DNA of 64,000 bases from Ignavibacterium sp. (lineage in GTDB: Bacteria > Bacteroidota > Ignavibacteria > Ignavibacteriales > Ignavibacteriaceae). The position numbers and the translations under genes are program-made. The notes beneath the pieces are model-generated. The model ran no database searches. It was given only the letters and a program-made list of their open reading frames with translations, and was not told the DNA's origin. The DNA lies in assembly GCF_025998815.1 (NCBI RefSeq), contig NZ_AP026678.1, positions 3,410,001-3,474,000 of the forward strand, read 5' to 3'. Shown piece after piece: positions 39,949 to 49,915 of this stretch (its first letter is position 1; each line of letters starts with the position of its first letter).

Positions 39949-40536
39949 ATGTTCAAAGAACAAAAATTTGTTAAATCAGTTTATTCAATAGATGATCTTC
40001 CAAAACTAAGACTGCCTGAAATTGTTCTCTGTGGCAGGTCTAATGTTGGTAAATCATCATTTATAAATTCTCTTTTCAACAGAAAAGATTTAGCAAAAAT
40101 TAGTTCTACTCCCGGCAAAACAAGATCTATCAACTATTACGACATTGACAATAAATTTTATATTGTTGACCTACCCGGTTATGGCTATGCTAAAGTCAGT
40201 TTATCAGAAAGAAAGAAGTGGGCTAAATTGATAGAAGAATTTTTTACAAAATCCGGTTACATCAATCTTGTAATTCATATAATTGATTCAAGACATAAAC
40301 CCACTGAACTTGACATTCAATTAAACACTTTGATGAAGCAACTTAATCTTACTTACATTTTTCTATTGAATAAATCTGATAAGCTAAAGCAGTCAGAGTT
40401 TAAAATTGCTTTAAAAAATATTGCTGAACTATTTCCTGAAGCCATATATAATGAAAACACATTTTTCTATTCTTCAGTTAAGGGAACAGGAAAAAAAGAA
40501 ATTAAAAGTTATCTTTCTTCCACTTTTTATTCGTAA
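39949..40536 (+). CDS. engB: Ribosome-biogenesis GTP-binding protein EngB/YihA/YsxC
   Basis: A 195-aa TrmE-Era-EngA-like GTPase for 50S assembly. G1 is GRSNVGKSS, the G2 region is STPGKTRSINYY, G3 is DLPGYGYAKV and G4 is NKSDK. The frame also opens at TTG 39943, but ATG 39949 gives the usual N-terminus (MFKEQKFVKSVYSIDDLP). The ATG lies 9 nt behind the rplQ terminator, so the mRNA either reads through or starts inside the hairpin region. Confidence 0.94.
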   Translation: MFKEQKFVKSVYSIDDLPKLRLPEIVLCGRSNVGKSSFINSLFNRKDLAKISSTPGKTRSINYYDIDNKFYIVDLPGYGYAKVSLSERKKWAKLIEEFFTKSGYINLVIHIIDSRHKPTELDIQLNTLMKQLNLTYIFLLNKSDKLKQSEFKIALKNIAELFPEAIYNENTFFYSSVKGTGKKEIKSYLSSTFYS

Positions 40537-40619
40537 ACGCTTTCAGATTTCAATTTGTTTGATAAAATTTGCCAACAAAGTTATTTTTATTTTAAAGTAA
40601 TTAAGCCAAAAGCCTCCGG

Positions 40620-42476
40620 ATGAATAAAAGACAGAGAAAACGTTTACTTATTTTTCTAATTGTGCCCATATTAGCTGCAATTTTATTTTTTACAGATGAT
40701 TTGCTGATAAGAGTTATCACAATTGCTTTAATGGTAATCTATGTCGCATTTATTATTTTTCTTAGAGACTCAATAAGATTTGATGGAAAATTTTCAATCG
40801 ATACGAACGAAGATTTGGAGCCAGAATATACACCATCATCAACTTCCGATACAGAAGAATCATTTGTAATCGTTTCAAAGAATAAAGATGTAAGCGTAAT
40901 CACTGCTGAAAATTATAAACGGAATTTTGTCAGACCATCAGATACGAAGTTAATTCCACCAGACTTAAAAGAAAGATTTGAAGAGATTGCAAAAGAAGAA
41001 CTTCCTGCAGGCATTGGCAATGATGGGAAATTTGCTTTCGCATTGGAAAAAGTTCTCGCAGTAATAAAAGATGCTTACTCAGCCCACTCTGCTTTATTCT
41101 TCTGGTACAATAAGAAAAAAGAAAAACTTAGCATAGAAAAATTTGTTTCCGTAAGCACTGATATAAGTAATCGGAAATTTGATATTGAAGATGATATTCT
41201 GAGTAAAATAGTTCAGAAAAGTGAACCTGAATTATTAAGTAACATTTCACCAACAGCAGAAGCTGATGTTATCAGATATTACGATAAGCCACAGGGAATC
41301 AGAAGTTTTGTTGGAGTTCCGCTTTTCTATGAGAATAATCTTATTGGAATTCTTGCAATGGATTCCAAGATGGACGATGCTTTTGGAATTGAAACAATCT
41401 ATTCGCTTGGCAGGTTTGTAAGAGTTATTACAATGATCATTCAGATTTTTGAAGAGAAACACTCTGATATTATTTCCCAAAACCGACTTAAAGCTTTATT
41501 AAATTTGATTGGACCTGAGTCTGATTTCGAAACTGAAGAAGGATTGTTTAATGCGATTCAAAATTCTCTTAAAGATTTAATTGAATGGGATGTCTTTTCC
41601 TTTGTTTATTTCAAACCTGTTGAAAAAAGATTTGAAGTAGTTAAAGTAATAAACAATACAACACTAAAGTACATCGGACAAGGTCTTCAGGTTGATTTAT
41701 CATCAACCATAATTGGAAAAGCAGTTACAACTGGTCTTGCAGTAAAAATTGATGAGATGTCCTCAGAAACTTTTAAGCGCTTTACCAAAAATGAAGACTT
41801 AACGCTGGATGGTTCTTTCCTTGCAATTCCAATCGTTTATTCAAATCAGAATTTTGGTGTACTTTGCTTCGAAAGTCTGAAGAAAGCCCATTACACAAAT
41901 GCCGATGTTAAATTCTTACAAAGTGCTGTTAATATCATTGCTTACATAATCTATTCTTATTCATCACAGAAATTATTAAAGAGCTTGATTGCTTTGGATC
42001 TCGATACCCGTGCTTTAAATGCAGAGAATTTCAAACAAAGATTGATTGAAGATTTGGTAAAACAATATTCAGTAAAAGCACAGGGAGCACTGGCACTTAT
42101 CAAAATTGATGATTTCCTTGAACAGGAATCTTTGTTTGATGGAGATCCATTTCCAAAAGTTTTAGAAGCTGTGGCTGAAGCAATTTCAGAAGACTTAACC
42201 CCAATGACAATTTTCGGCAGACTTGATGAAAGAATTTTTGCTGTTCACTTCTTTAATACTGAACCAAAATCTGTTTATATCTGGGCAGAAAAATTAAGAG
42301 TCAAAGTTGCTCGTAAACCTGTGAATGTTGTTTCGAGACAGAATACTTATACAATTTCAATTGGAGTTGCCACAACAACAGGCAGAACTGATGCAGATGA
42401 AGTTTTGGAAAATGCTCATCTTGCCCTGCAGAAAGCTGTTGAAAAAGGTGGCAATGCGGTGCGGAACATAAACTAA
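40620..42476 (+). CDS. Membrane protein with GAF domains and a degenerate GGDEF domain
   Basis: A 618-aa protein. Two hydrophobic helices lie at about 8-26 and 29-47, followed by an acidic linker. Two GAF-like sensor regions follow at about 125-275 and 290-440, and a C-terminal GGDEF-like fold at about 465-618. At the position of the catalytic GG(D/E)EF loop the sequence is DERIF (536-540) after FGRL, so the metal- and GTP-binding glycines and acids are lost. The final ISIGVATTTGRTDADEVL is preserved. It probably acts as a sensor or GTP-binding scaffold rather than a diguanylate cyclase. CTCCGG lies before the ATG. deoB follows after 11 nt. Confidence 0.8.
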   Translation: MNKRQRKRLLIFLIVPILAAILFFTDDLLIRVITIALMVIYVAFIIFLRDSIRFDGKFSIDTNEDLEPEYTPSSTSDTEESFVIVSKNKDVSVITAENYKRNFVRPSDTKLIPPDLKERFEEIAKEELPAGIGNDGKFAFALEKVLAVIKDAYSAHSALFFWYNKKKEKLSIEKFVSVSTDISNRKFDIEDDILSKIVQKSEPELLSNISPTAEADVIRYYDKPQGIRSFVGVPLFYENNLIGILAMDSKMDDAFGIETIYSLGRFVRVITMIIQIFEEKHSDIISQNRLKALLNLIGPESDFETEEGLFNAIQNSLKDLIEWDVFSFVYFKPVEKRFEVVKVINNTTLKYIGQGLQVDLSSTIIGKAVTTGLAVKIDEMSSETFKRFTKNEDLTLDGSFLAIPIVYSNQNFGVLCFESLKKAHYTNADVKFLQSAVNIIAYIIYSYSSQKLLKSLIALDLDTRALNAENFKQRLIEDLVKQYSVKAQGALALIKIDDFLEQESLFDGDPFPKVLEAVAEAISEDLTPMTIFGRLDERIFAVHFFNTEPKSVYIWAEKLRVKVARKPVNVVSRQNTYTISIGVATTTGRTDADEVLENAHLALQKAVEKGGNAVRNIN

Positions 42477-42487
42477 TCTGATTATCA

Positions 42488-43651
42488 ATGAATAACTTTA
42501 TCGTAATTATCCTTGACGGAGTTGGTGTTGGCGAACTTCCTGATGCAGAATTATATGGTGACAAAGGCAGTAACACATTAGCTAACATCAGTAAAGCACT
42601 TGGTTCAATACAATTATCCAATCTTCAAAAATTTGGTCTTGGAAATATCATTCCGATAAATGGAATTGAACCAGTAACAAAGCCAATGGCTTCATTCGGA
42701 AAAATGACCGAAGTTTCAAAAGGGAAAGATAGTACAACCGGACATTGGGAAATTTCAGGATTACAAATTGATTTTAATTTCGATTACTTTCCTCATGGTT
42801 TTCCGGATGAAATCATAAAAAAGTTTATTGAACTAACAGGTGTTAAAGGAGTTCTTGGTAATAAACCTGCATCCGGTACTGAAATAATTAATGAACTTGG
42901 TGATGAACATATTCGAACAGGTTATCCTATAGTTTATACTTCGGCTGATTCAGTATTTCAGATTGCTGCTCACGAAGAACATTTTGGTTTGGATAATCTT
43001 TATAGAATTTGTGAAATCACCCGTAATAAAATTTTAGTGCCTCCTTTAGTTGTTGGAAGAGTGATTGCCCGACCATTTATTGGTAATAATGGTAATTATA
43101 CCAGAACAACTAACCGGAAAGATTATTCACTCGATCCTCCTTCAAAAACAGTGTTAGATTATCTTCAGAAGAATGGAATAAACACAATTGCAATAGGTAA
43201 AATAAATGATTTGTTTAATCATCGGGGAATTAATGTTTCGGAACATACAAAATCAAATTCCGAAGGTATGAAAACATTGTTGGAATATGTTTCGATGGTT
43301 TCAACATCTTTTATCTTTGTTAACCTTGTCGATTTCGATGTTTATTTCGGTCATCGAAATGACCCGAAAGGGTTTTATGAAGCTTTGAAAGAATTTGATG
43401 ATTTTCTTCCGAATCTAATAAGCAAATTGAGCGAAAATGATCGTTTAATTATTACGGCTGATCACGGTAATGATCCGACAACTCCAAGTACCGATCACAG
43501 CAGGGAATATGTTCCTGTTCTCTTTTACGGAAAGAATAAAAGAGCTTATGAATTGGGAACCCGAAAAACTTTTGCTGATGTGGGTAAAACTGTTGCAGAA
43601 TACTTTAAGGTGCCTAATGAACTTTCAGGGGAAAGTTTTCTAAATCAGTAA
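42488..43651 (+). CDS. deoB: Phosphopentomutase
   Basis: A 387-aa member of the alkaline-phosphatase superfamily that interconverts ribose or deoxyribose 1-phosphate and 5-phosphate in nucleoside salvage. ILDGVGVGELPDAELYGDKG carries metal ligand Asp10. KDSTTGHWEISG contains the phosphorylated Thr, and the second metal site is ITADHGNDPTTPSTDHSRE. Length fits the family. It is probably co-transcribed with the GAF protein upstream and the two small genes downstream (13-nt and 3-nt gaps). Confidence 0.95.
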   Translation: MNNFIVIILDGVGVGELPDAELYGDKGSNTLANISKALGSIQLSNLQKFGLGNIIPINGIEPVTKPMASFGKMTEVSKGKDSTTGHWEISGLQIDFNFDYFPHGFPDEIIKKFIELTGVKGVLGNKPASGTEIINELGDEHIRTGYPIVYTSADSVFQIAAHEEHFGLDNLYRICEITRNKILVPPLVVGRVIARPFIGNNGNYTRTTNRKDYSLDPPSKTVLDYLQKNGINTIAIGKINDLFNHRGINVSEHTKSNSEGMKTLLEYVSMVSTSFIFVNLVDFDVYFGHRNDPKGFYEALKEFDDFLPNLISKLSENDRLIITADHGNDPTTPSTDHSREYVPVLFYGKNKRAYELGTRKTFADVGKTVAEYFKVPNELSGESFLNQ

Positions 43652-43664
43652 TTATAGTATTCAA

Positions 43665-43898
43665 ATGAAAAAGCAGACACACGATTTCCTGAATCCAAAA
43701 AATGTTTTTCTTAAATTTGAACCCGGCTATAATTACAGAATCTTTATTCCGGGGAAAAGTTTTGAAGGATTAACAGATAAAGAAATAAAATTAGTTGAGA
43801 AAATTTCTGAAGTTCAAAAATTGGATGAAATATTTGTTGTTGAATTCCTCAAAACCGAAGGCGCTTTATCCAATAAAAAGTTTAAACTGAAAAAGTAA
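43665..43898 (+). CDS. Small basic protein of unknown function, paired with a PIN-like gene
   Basis: A 77-aa protein with no motif I recognise. It is Lys- and Phe-rich, with a central LTDKEIKLVEKISEVQKLDE that looks helical and a basic end (KKFKLKK). No signal peptide or membrane helix is seen. It starts 13 nt after deoB and ends 3 nt before the PIN-like gene. That is the spacing expected of a two-gene unit, possibly antitoxin-toxin, but the protein lacks the fold signatures of known antitoxins such as AbrB, Phd or ribbon-helix-helix proteins. Confidence 0.65.
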   Translation: MKKQTHDFLNPKNVFLKFEPGYNYRIFIPGKSFEGLTDKEIKLVEKISEVQKLDEIFVVEFLKTEGALSNKKFKLKK

Positions 43899-43901
43899 AA
43901 G

Positions 43902-44300
43902 ATGAATAAACATTATTTAGTTGATACTGATATTCTTTATGACCATCTCACTCACAATGAGAAGAATAAAAGATCATTTCTTACAACTTTAATGACAAAA
44001 GGAGAATGCTTTACAACAGTTTTGAATGCTAGCGAATTGTTTTTCTCAGCGAGAACCGAAGAGGAAAAGCTTGCGATAAAAAAATTACTTTATGCTCTTA
44101 AAGTTTTAGGATTAAATAGCAGATATTCTCTTGAGATTCCTAAATACGCAGATAAATTCAACAATTTTCGTGAATGTCTATTCTATATTGCTGCAGAAAA
44201 GAATAATCTTACTATTGCCACAAACACACCTTCAAAATACAATTTTGGTAAAGTAAAGGTAATTACACAAAAGAAAGCTCAAAGAAAATCAGAAAAATAA
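43902..44300 (+). CDS. PIN-domain-like protein (VapC-type fold, incomplete active site)
   Basis: A 132-aa protein with a PIN-like start, HYLVDTDILYDHL (Asp8, Asp10), followed by TTVLNASELFFSA with Glu45. These are the first two acidic positions of VapC-type ribonucleases. Near the end, IAAEKNNLTIATNTPSKYNF resembles the usual third and fourth acidic region. The expected Asp residues are replaced there (Glu91 or none, then Asn/Thr at 108-109), so nuclease activity is doubtful. A very basic tail follows. It may be a diverged toxin or a domesticated PIN protein. It is coupled to the 77-aa gene. Confidence 0.7.
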   Translation: MNKHYLVDTDILYDHLTHNEKNKRSFLTTLMTKGECFTTVLNASELFFSARTEEEKLAIKKLLYALKVLGLNSRYSLEIPKYADKFNNFRECLFYIAAEKNNLTIATNTPSKYNFGKVKVITQKKAQRKSEK

Positions 44301-44444
44301 ATCTCTCTTTAATTCAGTTTATATTTTTTAATCGGTTTATTATCTTAACCAGGCACAAATGAAGAATTGTTTGAAATTGTTTCGATCTGGCTAAGCATCA
44401 AAAATAAAATCATTAATTTGATTTGTCAGAAATTGAGTTGAGCA

Positions 44445-45299
44445 ATGAAATTATATAAACAAATAACAAATCGTGAAGCAGCATCACTCGATAAATATTT
44501 GAGTGAAATTGCAAAAGAACCATTGCTCACTGCCGAAGATGAAATCGAGCTCGCTATTAAAATCCGTAATGGAGACACTGCCGCATTAGAAAGACTGATA
44601 AAATCAAACCTTAGATTTGTTGTAAGTGTAGCAAAGCAATATCAGAATCAGGGACTTTCTCTTGGTGATTTGATTAATGAAGGTAATGTAGGTTTAATGA
44701 AAGCTGCCAGAAGATTTGATGAGACAAGAGGATTTAAATTTATTTCTTATGCTGTTTGGTGGATAAGACAATCCATTCTTCAGGCACTTGCTGAACAATC
44801 AAGAATTGTCAGACTTCCTTTGAACCGCGTTGGAACTCTGAACAAAATTGGTAAAGCATATAGCCATTTAGAACAGGAATTTGAACGGGAACCAAGTCCG
44901 GAAGAACTTGCAAACGCACTTGAAATGGATGTTGAAGAAATTAGTGATGTGATGAAAATGACCGGCAAACCGATGTCGATGGATGCTCCATTCAATCAGA
45001 ATGAAGAAAATAGTTTACACGATGTGCTTGTTAATGACGATTTACCTTCTCCTGATGATGAGCTTATGACTGAATCATTGAAGGAAGAAATAAAACGCGC
45101 ATTGAATGTTCTTAACGAAAGAGAAAAGGAAGTGCTGAAATTGTATTTTGGGATTGACAATGACCAGCCCTTAACACTTGAAGAAATTGGTGAAAAGTTT
45201 AATCTTACGCGTGAACGAGTAAGGCAAATAAAAGAAAAAGCAATCAGAAAGCTCAGACATAATTCCCGTAGTAAAAATTTAAAGTCATATCTTGGATAA
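44445..45299 (+). CDS. rpoD: Primary RNA polymerase sigma factor (short Bacteroidota type)
   Basis: A 284-aa sigma-70 group 1 protein. Region 1.2 is [20 protein letters not shown]. Region 2 has [20 protein letters not shown] and [15 protein letters not shown]. Region 3 follows [12 protein letters not shown], and region 4 ends with [17 protein letters not shown]. Region 1.1 and the non-conserved insert are absent, as in Bacteroidota SigA. This fits the TTTG/TAnnTTTG promoters in the window. The 144-nt upstream gap shows no convincing promoter or terminator by eye. An NlpC/P60 gene starts 3 nt after the stop. Confidence 0.94.
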   Translation: MKLYKQITNREAASLDKYLSEIAKEPLLTAEDEIELAIKIRNGDTAALERLIKSNLRFVVSVAKQYQNQGLSLGDLINEGNVGLMKAARRFDETRGFKFISYAVWWIRQSILQALAEQSRIVRLPLNRVGTLNKIGKAYSHLEQEFEREPSPEELANALEMDVEEISDVMKMTGKPMSMDAPFNQNEENSLHDVLVNDDLPSPDDELMTESLKEEIKRALNVLNEREKEVLKLYFGIDNDQPLTLEEIGEKFNLTRERVRQIKEKAIRKLRHNSRSKNLKSYLG

Positions 45300-45302
45300 C
45301 AA

Positions 45303-45968
45303 ATGAGTTCTTCTTTTAAATACCTTTTCCTCCTCACTTTATTATTAATTCATTTTGGATGTTCGCCTTCATCGCAAACTATAAGATACGGAAAGGAAAA
45401 TAAAACTCAGGCAAAGCAGGATTCGACTGAATCCAGAGATACTTTAGTTTATGATGATAGCGATGAAATTGCTGAATATCTCGAGCCTGATGATATGCCT
45501 GAGGAAAAATCCTCGTACAATATTTCTGATATAATGAAAAAACTTGAGAAGACTGATAACCTCAGCACTGAGCAGGCGACTGCAAGAGAAAAATTATTGA
45601 TGGAAATTATTAAGTATCTTGATACTCCTTATAAATATGGTGGAAGTACATTAAGTGGAATTGATTGCAGCGCATTCACACAATCTGTTTATCAGGACGC
45701 TCTGAATGTGAATCTTAACAGAACCGCTCGCGATCAATTTACTCAAGGCAGAGTTATAAAGAATAAAGATGAACTTGAATTTGGTGATCTCGTATTTTTC
45801 AACACAAGAAGACGGGTGCGTCCCGGTCATGTTGGGATTTATATTGGAGATGGATTATTTGCTCACGCAAGTACAAAGGGTGGAGTTATGATTTCTTCTC
45901 TTGATGAAGATTATTATTTTAAACGATATATGGGCGCACGCAGAGTTGTTGAGGATGATACTTTTTAA
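45303..45968 (+). CDS. NlpC/P60-family cell-wall hydrolase lipoprotein
   Basis: A 221-aa protein with a lipoprotein signal (hydrophobic stretch, then IHFGC with Cys20). An acidic linker of about 60 residues follows, then an NlpC/P60 domain (about 95-215). The catalytic Cys is in SGIDCSAFTQ, and the His residues are in RPGHVGIYIGDG and FAHAST. Such enzymes cut peptide stems of peptidoglycan in the periplasm. It is similar in layout to Spr/MepS. It follows the sigma factor gene after 3 nt, so they are probably co-transcribed. A terminator lies at 45977-46001. Confidence 0.92.
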   Translation: MSSSFKYLFLLTLLLIHFGCSPSSQTIRYGKENKTQAKQDSTESRDTLVYDDSDEIAEYLEPDDMPEEKSSYNISDIMKKLEKTDNLSTEQATAREKLLMEIIKYLDTPYKYGGSTLSGIDCSAFTQSVYQDALNVNLNRTARDQFTQGRVIKNKDELEFGDLVFFNTRRRVRPGHVGIYIGDGLFAHASTKGGVMISSLDEDYYFKRYMGARRVVEDDTF

Positions 45969-45976
45969 AATAAAAA

Positions 45977-46001
45977 ACTCTCCTGCTTCAGGCAGGAGAG
46001 T
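45977..46001. terminator. Bidirectional terminator between the NlpC/P60 gene and nrdJ
   Basis: ACTCTCCTGC (45977-45986) pairs perfectly with GCAGGAGAGT (45992-46001), loop TTCAG. The A-run on the left gives a T-run for the minus-strand nrdJ transcript; on the plus strand the tail is weaker (AGTTTA). Confidence 0.85.
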
Positions 46002-46023
46002 AGTTTACTGAAATTATTATCAA

Positions 46024-49000
46024 TTAACTGCAACCGGTTGTTGCTCCACAAGTCATACATTTCAAACAGGTTCCGTTTCTTACCATTGTGATGCTTTGAC
46101 ATTCAGGACAAATGTCACCAGTGTAGCCACTTTCGATAGCTTTCTTAACTTTAGCAGTCAATCCATTTTGCTTCGAACTAGTTGAACTTATTCCAAATCC
46201 GGATGGTGTTGTTGAATAACTTAACTTTTCAACATTCTGTTTATCTAATTCGAAAACGCGTTCGCTAACAACTTCTTCACTTACAAAATCCGGTTCAGAG
46301 ATTTTCTTTACAATTCCTCTTGAAGCTTTGGTAGAAATTTCATCATCATTCAAGTGTGCAAGATCGGTTCTTCCTAGATATGTTACTGCTAATTCACGGA
46401 AAATATAATCAATAACTGATGTTGCCATTTTGATTTTATCATTTCCGGTAACAATTCCACTTGGTTCAAATTTGGTGAATACAAATGCATCAACAAATTC
46501 TTCCAATGGAACACCGTGTTGCAAACCGAGTGAGATGGAAATTGCAAAACAGTTCAGCAAGCTTCTGAAGGCAGCTCCTTCACGATGCATATCAATGAAT
46601 ATTTCTCCGAGCTGACCGTTCTCATATTCTCCGGTTCTTATATAAACTGATTGACCATTAATTTTTGCTTTTTGGGTGTATCCACTTCTGCGGCTTGGAA
46701 GTTCTCTTCTTTTAGCAATGTATCTGTGAATAATTTTTTCAGCTACTTTTACAATGTCATTCTTTTCTTTATCCTCAAGAATTGCTTCTGCTTCTTCTTC
46801 AGTTAAAGTATTTAGTGGTTGTGAGAGTTTTGAACCATCTCTGTAAACAGCATTTGCTTTTACACCAAGTTTCCAGGATTGCATATAAGCATCTTTGATA
46901 TCATCGATTGAAGCGCTGTTCGGAAGATTAATTGTTTTTGAGATTGCACCTGAAACAAATGGTTGTGCAGCTGCCATCATTTTTATATGAGCGAGAGGTT
47001 TAATAAATCGTGTACCTTTCTTTCCACATTTGTTAGCACAATCAAAAACGGGATAATGTTCGTGCTTCAGGAACGGAGCTCCTTCAATTGTCATCGTACC
47101 ACAAATGTAATCATTTGCTGTTGCAATTTCTTGTTTAGAAAATCCAAGTTTCTGCAGCAGGTCAAAATCATAAGAATCAATCTCTTCTTTGCTGAAACCA
47201 AGTGTTTTGGTAAGAAACTCATCACCAATTGTATAACGATTGAAAGCAAATGTTATATCGAAAACTGATGGTAGTGTTTTGTTAATTTTATTTATTATCT
47301 CATCTGTAAAACCTTTGGCTTTCAATGATTGCGGATTGATATACGGACAACCCTCGAGTGCACCAGCGCCTTTTGCGTACTTGATGATTTCTGTTATTTG
47401 GTCTTTATTATAACCAAGTTTTTCCAGTGCAGGCGGAATTGATTGATTAATAATTTTAAAGTAACCTCCACCAGCCAATTTCTTGAACTTAACCAAAGCA
47501 AAGTCAGGTTCAACACCGGTTGTATCGCAATCCATTACCAAACCAATTGTTCCTGTTGGAGCAATTGCAGTGACCTGAGCATTTCTGTAACCATATAAAG
47601 TTCCAAGTTCTAAAGCTCTGTCAGCATCTTCTCTTGCTGCCTGAAGTAAATCAGAAGGGCAGTGTTTAGGATTAATTCCAACAGGGGAAATTGTTAAACC
47701 TTCGTACTCTTCGTTCGGAACATTGTAGGCAGCTCTTCTGTGATTTCTTAAAACACGCAGCATATTTTCTTTGTTCTCTTCGTATCTTGGAAATGGACCA
47801 GCTTCTTTTGCAAGCTCTGCAGAGGTTGCATAAGCTGTCATATGCATAATTGCTGTTAATGCACCACAAATTGCAAAGCCCTCGTTGCTGTCGTATGGTA
47901 TACCCTGAAGCATAAGTAATGCACCAAGATTTGCATAACCTAATCCAAGTGTTCTGTATTCATAACTTAGTCTGGCAATTTCTTTACTTGGGAATTGAGC
48001 CATCACAACACTTATTTCAAGAACTATTGTCCATAATCTTGAAGCGTGTCGGAATGCATCTATGTTAAATTTATGATTCTTATCATCATAAAATTTTACA
48101 AGATTTATTGAAGCCAGATTGCAGGCAGTATCATCAAGGAACATATATTCACTGCAAGGATTCGAAGCTCTGATTTCTCCACCGGCAGGGCAGGTGTGCC
48201 ATTCATTAATTGTGTCGTGATATTGAATTCCAGGATCAGCGGAGGACCAGGCAGCGTAAGCAATTTGTTCCCAAAGATCTCTTGCTTTAAGAACTTTACA
48301 GGGTTTTGGTTCTCTGTTCTCCTTCTTTGCTTTTCTTTTCTCTGTTCTCCAGTATAATTTCCAATCACCATCATTGATAACAGCTTGCATAAATTCATTA
48401 TTAACTCTTACTGAGTTGTTAGAATTCTGTCCTGATACAGTCGCATAAGCTTCTGAATTCCAATCAGTATCATATATAGGAAATTCAATTGATTTAAAGC
48501 CAAGTTTAGCAAGATGAATTACTCTTTCGATGTAGTTGTTTGGAATTTGTGCTTTGCGTGCTTCGATGATTGCGTGTTTAAGTTTTTTATTCAACTGCTT
48601 GTTGAATCTGTCATTTTCCGGATGCTCGTCATAGCAAGCTTTCATTATTGCATTCAGGTGATAGTTGCATAACTTTGAACCCGCAACGAGTGCAGCAACT
48701 TTCTGCTCTTCAACAACTTTCCAATTGATATATTCTTCTATATCTGGATGATCCAGATCGAGTGTAACCATCTTAGCTGCTCTTCTGGTAGTTCCGCCTG
48801 ATTTGATAGCACCTGCTGAGCGATCACCAATTCTTAAGAAAGACATTAGTCCTGAAGATTTTCCACCGCCACTTAGTGGTTCGTTTGCACCGCGAAGTTC
48901 AGAAAAATTTGAGCCTGTACCGGAACCATACTTAAATAAACGTGCTTCACGAACCCAAAGGTCCATTATTCCGCCTTCGTTTACGAGATCATCTTTAATT

Positions 49001-49608
49001 GATTGAATAAAACAAGCGTGTGGTTGCGGATGAGTATATGCATCAGTTGATTTAACAAGTTCACCAGTCTCGTGATCAACATAATAATGTCCCTGAGATG
49101 GACCGGAAATTCCGTAAGCCCAGTTAAGTCCTGTATTGAACCATTGCGGACTATTTGGTGCTGCCATCTGATTAGCAAGCATATACATCATTTCATCATA
49201 AAATGTTTTAGCATCTTCTTCTGTATCAAAATATTTTGCTTTCCATCCCCAATATGTCCAGGTTCCTGCAAGACGATGAAATACTTGTCTTGCATCTTTT
49301 TCTGAAGTATATCTATCGTGTTCAGGTAATTCCTGTAATCTTTCGGTATCAGCTGTTGAAGGAAGAAGCCAGTTAGGAACTCCTTTCTCTTTTACTTTTT
49401 TAAGCAGCTTGGGAACTCCGGCTTTTCTGAAATATTTCTGTGCTATAATATCTGTAGCAACCTGTGACCACTGCGATGGTACATAAACATCATCCATTTT
49501 GAAAACAATGGAACCGTCCGGATTACGTATCTCTGATGTGCGTTTTTCGAAAGTAAATTCTGATAAAGGATCTTTCCCCTCAACGGTAAAAAATCTTTTT
49601 ATTTGCAT
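46024..49608 (-). CDS. nrdJ: Adenosylcobalamin-dependent (class II) ribonucleoside-diphosphate reductase
   Basis: A 1194-aa class II reductase that makes deoxyribonucleotides with a B12-derived radical and does not need oxygen. [19 protein letters not shown] near the start, the active-site motif NPCSEYMF (Asn483, Cys485, Glu487), and [19 protein letters not shown] identify it. A TSCPB-like region follows, and a C-terminal Cys cluster (CPEC...CLKCMTCG...CS) is the expected thioredoxin-accessible zinc-ribbon tail. No intein is evident. AGAG lies close to the ATG. The upstream region (49609-49915) is unusually structured. Confidence 0.96.
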   Translation of the reverse strand: MQIKRFFTVEGKDPLSEFTFEKRTSEIRNPDGSIVFKMDDVYVPSQWSQVATDIIAQKYFRKAGVPKLLKKVKEKGVPNWLLPSTADTERLQELPEHDRYTSEKDARQVFHRLAGTWTYWGWKAKYFDTEEDAKTFYDEMMYMLANQMAAPNSPQWFNTGLNWAYGISGPSQGHYYVDHETGELVKSTDAYTHPQPHACFIQSIKDDLVNEGGIMDLWVREARLFKYGSGTGSNFSELRGANEPLSGGGKSSGLMSFLRIGDRSAGAIKSGGTTRRAAKMVTLDLDHPDIEEYINWKVVEEQKVAALVAGSKLCNYHLNAIMKACYDEHPENDRFNKQLNKKLKHAIIEARKAQIPNNYIERVIHLAKLGFKSIEFPIYDTDWNSEAYATVSGQNSNNSVRVNNEFMQAVINDGDWKLYWRTEKRKAKKENREPKPCKVLKARDLWEQIAYAAWSSADPGIQYHDTINEWHTCPAGGEIRASNPCSEYMFLDDTACNLASINLVKFYDDKNHKFNIDAFRHASRLWTIVLEISVVMAQFPSKEIARLSYEYRTLGLGYANLGALLMLQGIPYDSNEGFAICGALTAIMHMTAYATSAELAKEAGPFPRYEENKENMLRVLRNHRRAAYNVPNEEYEGLTISPVGINPKHCPSDLLQAAREDADRALELGTLYGYRNAQVTAIAPTGTIGLVMDCDTTGVEPDFALVKFKKLAGGGYFKIINQSIPPALEKLGYNKDQITEIIKYAKGAGALEGCPYINPQSLKAKGFTDEIINKINKTLPSVFDITFAFNRYTIGDEFLTKTLGFSKEEIDSYDFDLLQKLGFSKQEIATANDYICGTMTIEGAPFLKHEHYPVFDCANKCGKKGTRFIKPLAHIKMMAAAQPFVSGAISKTINLPNSASIDDIKDAYMQSWKLGVKANAVYRDGSKLSQPLNTLTEEEAEAILEDKEKNDIVKVAEKIIHRYIAKRRELPSRRSGYTQKAKINGQSVYIRTGEYENGQLGEIFIDMHREGAAFRSLLNCFAISISLGLQHGVPLEEFVDAFVFTKFEPSGIVTGNDKIKMATSVIDYIFRELAVTYLGRTDLAHLNDDEISTKASRGIVKKISEPDFVSEEVVSERVFELDKQNVEKLSYSTTPSGFGISSTSSKQNGLTAKVKKAIESGYTGDICPECQSITMVRNGTCLKCMTCGATTGCS

Positions 49609-49915
49609 CCAACTCTCCCGCGGATTTAGTTATTAAAAACTGTTTTAATTATTGGAGTGATTTGATCTGAAAAAATTTTTATTCAGTTCTTTTGATTTGT
49701 GAACTGAATATTAATGTGGGCGTGAAACTAATCAAAAATTTTTCTTAGTGCAAGATTTTTTCAAAAAATTTTTTCAGGTCAAACTTTCATCAACAAATTA
49801 TAACTTCATTAATAAAAATCAAACTATAAAAAAAATTTTTTTTGATATAAAAAGTTTGGATTAGTTCAGAAAAATTTTATGCGTAACTTTTGATGTAAAA
49901 TAATCTTAAATATTT
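49609..49915. promoter_or_regulatory. Divergent intergenic region of nrdJ and the ABC genes: A/T tracts and nested inverted repeats
   Basis: 307 nt without genes. CTGAAAAAATTTTT (49667-49680) is an exact 14-nt inverted match to AAAAATTTTTTCAG (49764-49777). Between them is a 10-bp hairpin (TATTCAGTTC 49680-49689 with GAACTGAATA 49701-49710) and a shorter one (ACTAA 49728-49732 with TTAGT 49745-49749). Five A(n)T(n) tracts are centred near 49675, 49738, 49768, 49835 and 49874. On the minus strand a TATAAT-like box (49797-49802) could start an nrdJ leader of about 180 nt. No cobalamin-riboswitch box or NrdR box was found by eye. Confidence 0.45.

Noticed and set aside
46024-49608. Intein in the ribonucleotide reductase
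   Set aside because: The length and continuous family motifs leave no room for an intein, and no splicing-junction motifs were seen.
49609-49915. Classical cobalamin riboswitch or NrdR boxes for nrdJ
   Set aside because: Neither the conserved B12-box type sequence nor the palindromic NrdR consensus was found on either strand by eye.
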